Positions 39,164 through 42,073 of a stretch of DNA of 42,073 bases are shown piece by piece. This stretch comes from JAZRPG01 sp045649105 (GTDB lineage: Bacteria; Bacillota; Clostridia; Oscillospirales; JAAYXM01), in NCBI GenBank assembly GCA_045649105.1, contig JAZRPG010000015.1, positions 1 through 42,073 of the forward strand. The letters are read 5' to 3'. A model generated the notes under the pieces. It ran no database searches. It was not told where the DNA came from and saw nothing but the letters and a program-made list of their open reading frames with translations. Position numbers and translations under genes: made by a program. Numbering within the stretch: the stretch's first letter is position 1; every line of letters starts with the position of its first letter.

Positions 39164-42073
39164 TTATTCCGCATTATGGTACAGCGTGTATATCCGTCTG
39201 GCGATGCTGTTCTTATACCCGAGCTTCTCTATCGCCGAAATCTCGTCTGACTTTGAGCTGTTCTCAGATATCGCACGCTCGATTTTTTCAAACTCCGCAT
39301 ACGATATGTCGAATCGGTCGGATATAGCACCATATCGCCTTTCCGTTTTTCCGAAGTATTCGTCGTAATACTTCTTCCAGGTCGTCTTTCCGCGCCGGAC
39401 CTTCTCCTCCGCCTTTTTGTGAACATCAGCGCCGCCGTTTACCCTTATCGCATATTCCTCTCCGTAAAGCGCGCGGTTTGCCTCCCTGTAGGCATATTCA
39501 AGCTTTTTATCCTCATCACGGCCCGGATATTTCTTTAAAAACTTATCGACATTCGTACGGTACTTGTCGATGTTTTCAAGTATCGTCTTCTGGTATGCCG
39601 TCCTCTCCGCGCTTGCCGCTCTGACAGCTGCGCGCCGTTCTTTGCTCGTGAGCTCTTCGTCAGCCTCCGCGGCTCTTATCTTTGAGCTGTATGTCCCTGC
39701 CATATTCCGCTCTCGATTTAGGTGCTTATAAACGATTTTATCCGCAAGCGTGCCCTTCGCGGAATTTTTCGCCTGCTCGGCCGCATCAACCGCATCGTAA
39801 AACTCTCCGCTTATCTTGTTTGACATCTTGCTGTCGGCAGAAAAGCTTGATGTTATCATGCTCAAAATCCCGAGCGCTATATTCCCTGCCACGCTGTCCC
39901 CTTTCTGCTCACTCGGCGTAATCATCGGGAGAATCATTCTCCCGGCACCGCCCGTGTACTGCTCAAGGATATAATTGAGCTTCTTCGGAGATACCCCGAG
40001 TGTCTTTCCCAGCGTCTTTGAAATATAGTCTGTCGAGCTGTCAAACCTCTCTCCCGCAGGGAGCGCCTGAAGACTGTCATTCTCGATGTCGGTACCGTAC
40101 CATGTCCTTCCGCGGCTCTCGTCATTGAACAAATCGGCCTTACGAAATGCTTCAAATATATTATTACTTAACATATCCTGTGGGAGTATGTTTTCTGCAA
40201 TTCTCGAAAAAGCCTCGCCTGCGTCCACCTTTTCACCCGTCATCGTGTCGCGCACTCTGTCGGCAACAACGCCGAGCGCGGCCATAACGCGGCCTTTCGG
40301 AAGCTTTAAAAATTTTCCGTCACCTGTCGGGAACAGGAAGTAGTTGTCCTTCGTTCTGTCCGGGAGATTTTCATAATCCTCATCGTCGCCATTTATAAGG
40401 TCGTTGAGGAATCCTGCCGAAAGCCCCATTATTGTACATTTGACGGCAAGCCCCAGCCACTCTTTTGCAGTCTTGCTTTCCGTGAATGTCCTTGCAATTT
40501 TCGCCGTCCCCTGTATGGCGGGATTGAGAAACGGAACCGCATATTTATTAAGCACCTTTCCCCATGTCCCGCTCTCCCCGAAGTTTGTTGTTACCTCTGC
40601 CGCCGCAAGGAGCGCATCTGAAATCGTATCCGCAGAGTTTATATCGCCCTTTTCAACAACACTCATAAACTCCGCAAGTCTCGGCGCCTGCTCAACTGCC
40701 ATGTTCGCAAAAGCAAGTTTTTCTTTTACCTTTGCAAGCTTCCCGCCCCTCTCGGTTATTCCCTCGTTCTGCAACTCCTCAAAGCGCGAGGAATAGAGCC
40801 CGCCTGCCGCTTGGTAAAGCTCCCACATCTCTCCTCCGCGCAAAATCTCCTTGTATGCCCGCCCGTAATTCTTTAAAAACGCCACCGTATCCTTGCTTTG
40901 GAAAATACCGTCAAAAAGGTCTTTAAGTCCGTTTCTCACAATAAATGTCGGGTCATATGTGGTTATAAGCTTCTTGTAAACATCAACTATCTTTCCCCAT
41001 GTTTTCAGCCATGGCGGCTGTTCCTTCGGCACTTTGGAGAGCGCATCAAACGCCTCAAAAAGCTCCGGCGTAACTGTAAGCTCAACGCTCTTTCCGTTCA
41101 TGTGGAAGCTGACCGTATTGTCAAATGTCGGTTCCTCTCCGAAGCTGTCAATCTCCGCGTCTATATCCCGCCCTCCCTCTCTGACATCGGTTATGTATCC
41201 GTCAAGCTCCTTTGAATTACTGTTGTATAAATCGAAAAGCTTGTTTGCAAAAATGTTTTTCTGTCCGCTTCTTATAACCTTCTTCGTCATTTCGGCAAGT
41301 GCAACATCAAGCGGAAGTATCGGCTCGTTTCCGCCCTTTGCGCGTCCTGTCGCCGTTCCTGTGTTCGTTTTGCCCTGCATCTGTTTTTGTACGCTTTCCG
41401 TATTCCTGTATGTAGGAATATAGTCGGGGTACTTCTTTCTGAGATACTCCGCCTCTTCACGGGTTATAAGCCCGCTGTCCACGCGGTATTCCATAAGATT
41501 GTCGAGGTATTTGCGCACTTTTGCCTCAAACTCTGCAAAGTCAGGATTTTTGCGGAGAAGCTTTGCCGCTTCGTATCGTGAGTCATCTGCATTTAGCGGA
41601 AGCGCTTCATTGTTAAAGAAAATAGGCTTGTTCTTTTCCTCCGCCGCTCTTAAATTCCTCCGAAGCTCAATGTACTCTCTCGCAAGTCTTCCTCGGTTAT
41701 CATCCCACAGGCTCGTTCTTTCGAGGTCCTCTTCCTGCATCATTGAGAAGTCCGGATTTTTCTTTGTAAACTGCCTAAGCGCTGCCCACGCCATTTCCTC
41801 CGCTCTTGTATCTCTGATGCTCATTCTTGCCACATTGTGCTTGTGAAGAAGATAGAGATTGAAGTTATAAAAATATTCTTCTCCCTTTTCCTTTATAGGG
41901 GTTAATATTCCCTCAAGGCTCTCGCCCACCTTCTGCCCGCGTATATTCGTCTGCTTGTTTCGGAGCATATCCGAAACGATGTTCATCGAGCTTCTCGCGC
42001 GGTTAAATGCTCCGTATAAATGCCCGTCTTTTGTCGCTTTCGCAATTTTGCGAATCGCATCACCGCTGTTTAC
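39164..42073 (-). CDS. C-terminal part of a giant phage polyvalent-type protein (LPD38-like), 5' end outside window
   Basis: The frame is open from the stop at 39164 to the right edge, giving about 969 residues. The ATG at 41986 is internal, since the codons upstream of it read on in frame as GDAIRKIAKATKDGHLYG. The segment with TTYDPTFIVRNGLKDLFDG and AVPFLNPAIQGTAKIARTF resembles large polyvalent protein-associated domain 38 in phage proteins. Two hydrophobic stretches occur near LGLAVKCTIMGLSAGFL and SVAGNIALGILSMI. The C-terminus is highly charged. Polyvalent proteins are multi-domain products thought to be packaged and injected with phage DNA. The enzymatic modules would be in the missing N-terminus. 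Confidence 0.8.
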   Translation of the reverse strand, partial: VNSGDAIRKIAKATKDGHLYGAFNRARSSMNIVSDMLRNKQTNIRGQKVGESLEGILTPIKEKGEEYFYNFNLYLLHKHNVARMSIRDTRAEEMAWAALRQFTKKNPDFSMMQEEDLERTSLWDDNRGRLAREYIELRRNLRAAEEKNKPIFFNNEALPLNADDSRYEAAKLLRKNPDFAEFEAKVRKYLDNLMEYRVDSGLITREEAEYLRKKYPDYIPTYRNTESVQKQMQGKTNTGTATGRAKGGNEPILPLDVALAEMTKKVIRSGQKNIFANKLFDLYNSNSKELDGYITDVREGGRDIDAEIDSFGEEPTFDNTVSFHMNGKSVELTVTPELFEAFDALSKVPKEQPPWLKTWGKIVDVYKKLITTYDPTFIVRNGLKDLFDGIFQSKDTVAFLKNYGRAYKEILRGGEMWELYQAAGGLYSSRFEELQNEGITERGGKLAKVKEKLAFANMAVEQAPRLAEFMSVVEKGDINSADTISDALLAAAEVTTNFGESGTWGKVLNKYAVPFLNPAIQGTAKIARTFTESKTAKEWLGLAVKCTIMGLSAGFLNDLINGDDEDYENLPDRTKDNYFLFPTGDGKFLKLPKGRVMAALGVVADRVRDTMTGEKVDAGEAFSRIAENILPQDMLSNNIFEAFRKADLFNDESRGRTWYGTDIENDSLQALPAGERFDSSTDYISKTLGKTLGVSPKKLNYILEQYTGGAGRMILPMITPSEQKGDSVAGNIALGILSMITSSFSADSKMSNKISGEFYDAVDAAEQAKNSAKGTLADKIVYKHLNRERNMAGTYSSKIRAAEADEELTSKERRAAVRAASAERTAYQKTILENIDKYRTNVDKFLKKYPGRDEDKKLEYAYREANRALYGEEYAIRVNGGADVHKKAEEKVRRGKTTWKKYYDEYFGKTERRYGAISDRFDISYAEFEKIERAISENSSKSDEISAIEKLGYKNSIARRIYTLYHNAE

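Overview
The window looks like a chromosomal segment of a spore-forming, low-to-moderate GC Firmicute of the class Clostridia. The evidence is the scpA-scpB-DUF2953-ytfJ(gerW)-dacF run, a two-subunit GlgC/GlgD glycogen system, AGGAG-type ribosome binding sites with several GTG or TTG starts, consensus sigma-A promoters and tRNAs with encoded CCA ends. Almost every protein gene lies on the minus strand. The exceptions are one small HTH gene and a tRNA-Asp/tRNA-Thr pair. The species cannot be named from the sequence alone.

Layout from left to right. Positions 1-1870 hold a truncated nitroreductase, a probable NDT/TIR-like effector gene that looks accessory, and a C_GCAxxG_C_C redox protein. Positions 1975-6161 hold a TrkA/TrkH potassium system and a CLC chloride channel. 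Positions 6267-7344 hold NAD(P)HX epimerase and RidA, both metabolite repair. Positions 7478-11294 form a small unit of amidohydrolase, opine-dehydrogenase-like protein and neutral-ceramidase-like hydrolase, bounded by a promoter and a terminator. Positions 11470-14282 hold sugar-nucleotide and amino-sugar genes: a nucleotidyltransferase, galE and nagB. Positions 14479-16585 hold an SPFH protein, a membrane GGDEF protein and a divergent HTH regulator, followed by tRNA-Gln.

Positions 16939-31882 form one collinear minus-strand run of 13 genes with small gaps or overlaps. In transcription order they are an M50 protease, scpA, scpB, DUF2953, ytfJ, dacF, glgB, glgC, glgD, glgA, glgP, a GH13 maltodextrin-type hydrolase and a solitary solute-binding lipoprotein. 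GlgC/GlgD supply ADP-glucose, GlgA and GlgB build glycogen, and GlgP and the GH13 enzyme take it apart. A perfect hairpin overlapping the dacF ribosome binding site separates the chromosome/sporulation half from the glycogen half.

From about 32400 to the right edge the window enters a phage or prophage late region next to tRNA-Thr. Transcribed right to left it carries the C-terminal part of a very large polyvalent-type protein that is open past the window edge, a portal, a repeat-bearing tail-fibre-like protein, a small tail-associated protein, terminase large subunit, holin, and an amidase endolysin with an unusual C-terminal phosphodiester-glycosidase-like domain. Portal, fibre and terminase stand in an uncommon order and no capsid gene lies between them.

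The observations most worth following are the phage module (giant protein, gene order, endolysin fusion), the hairpin over the dacF start, the overlapping divergent promoters of the GGDEF and HTH genes, the opine/ceramidase-like unit and the orphan NDT/TIR-like gene. I saw no CRISPR array, insertion sequence, riboswitch or complete known defence operon.
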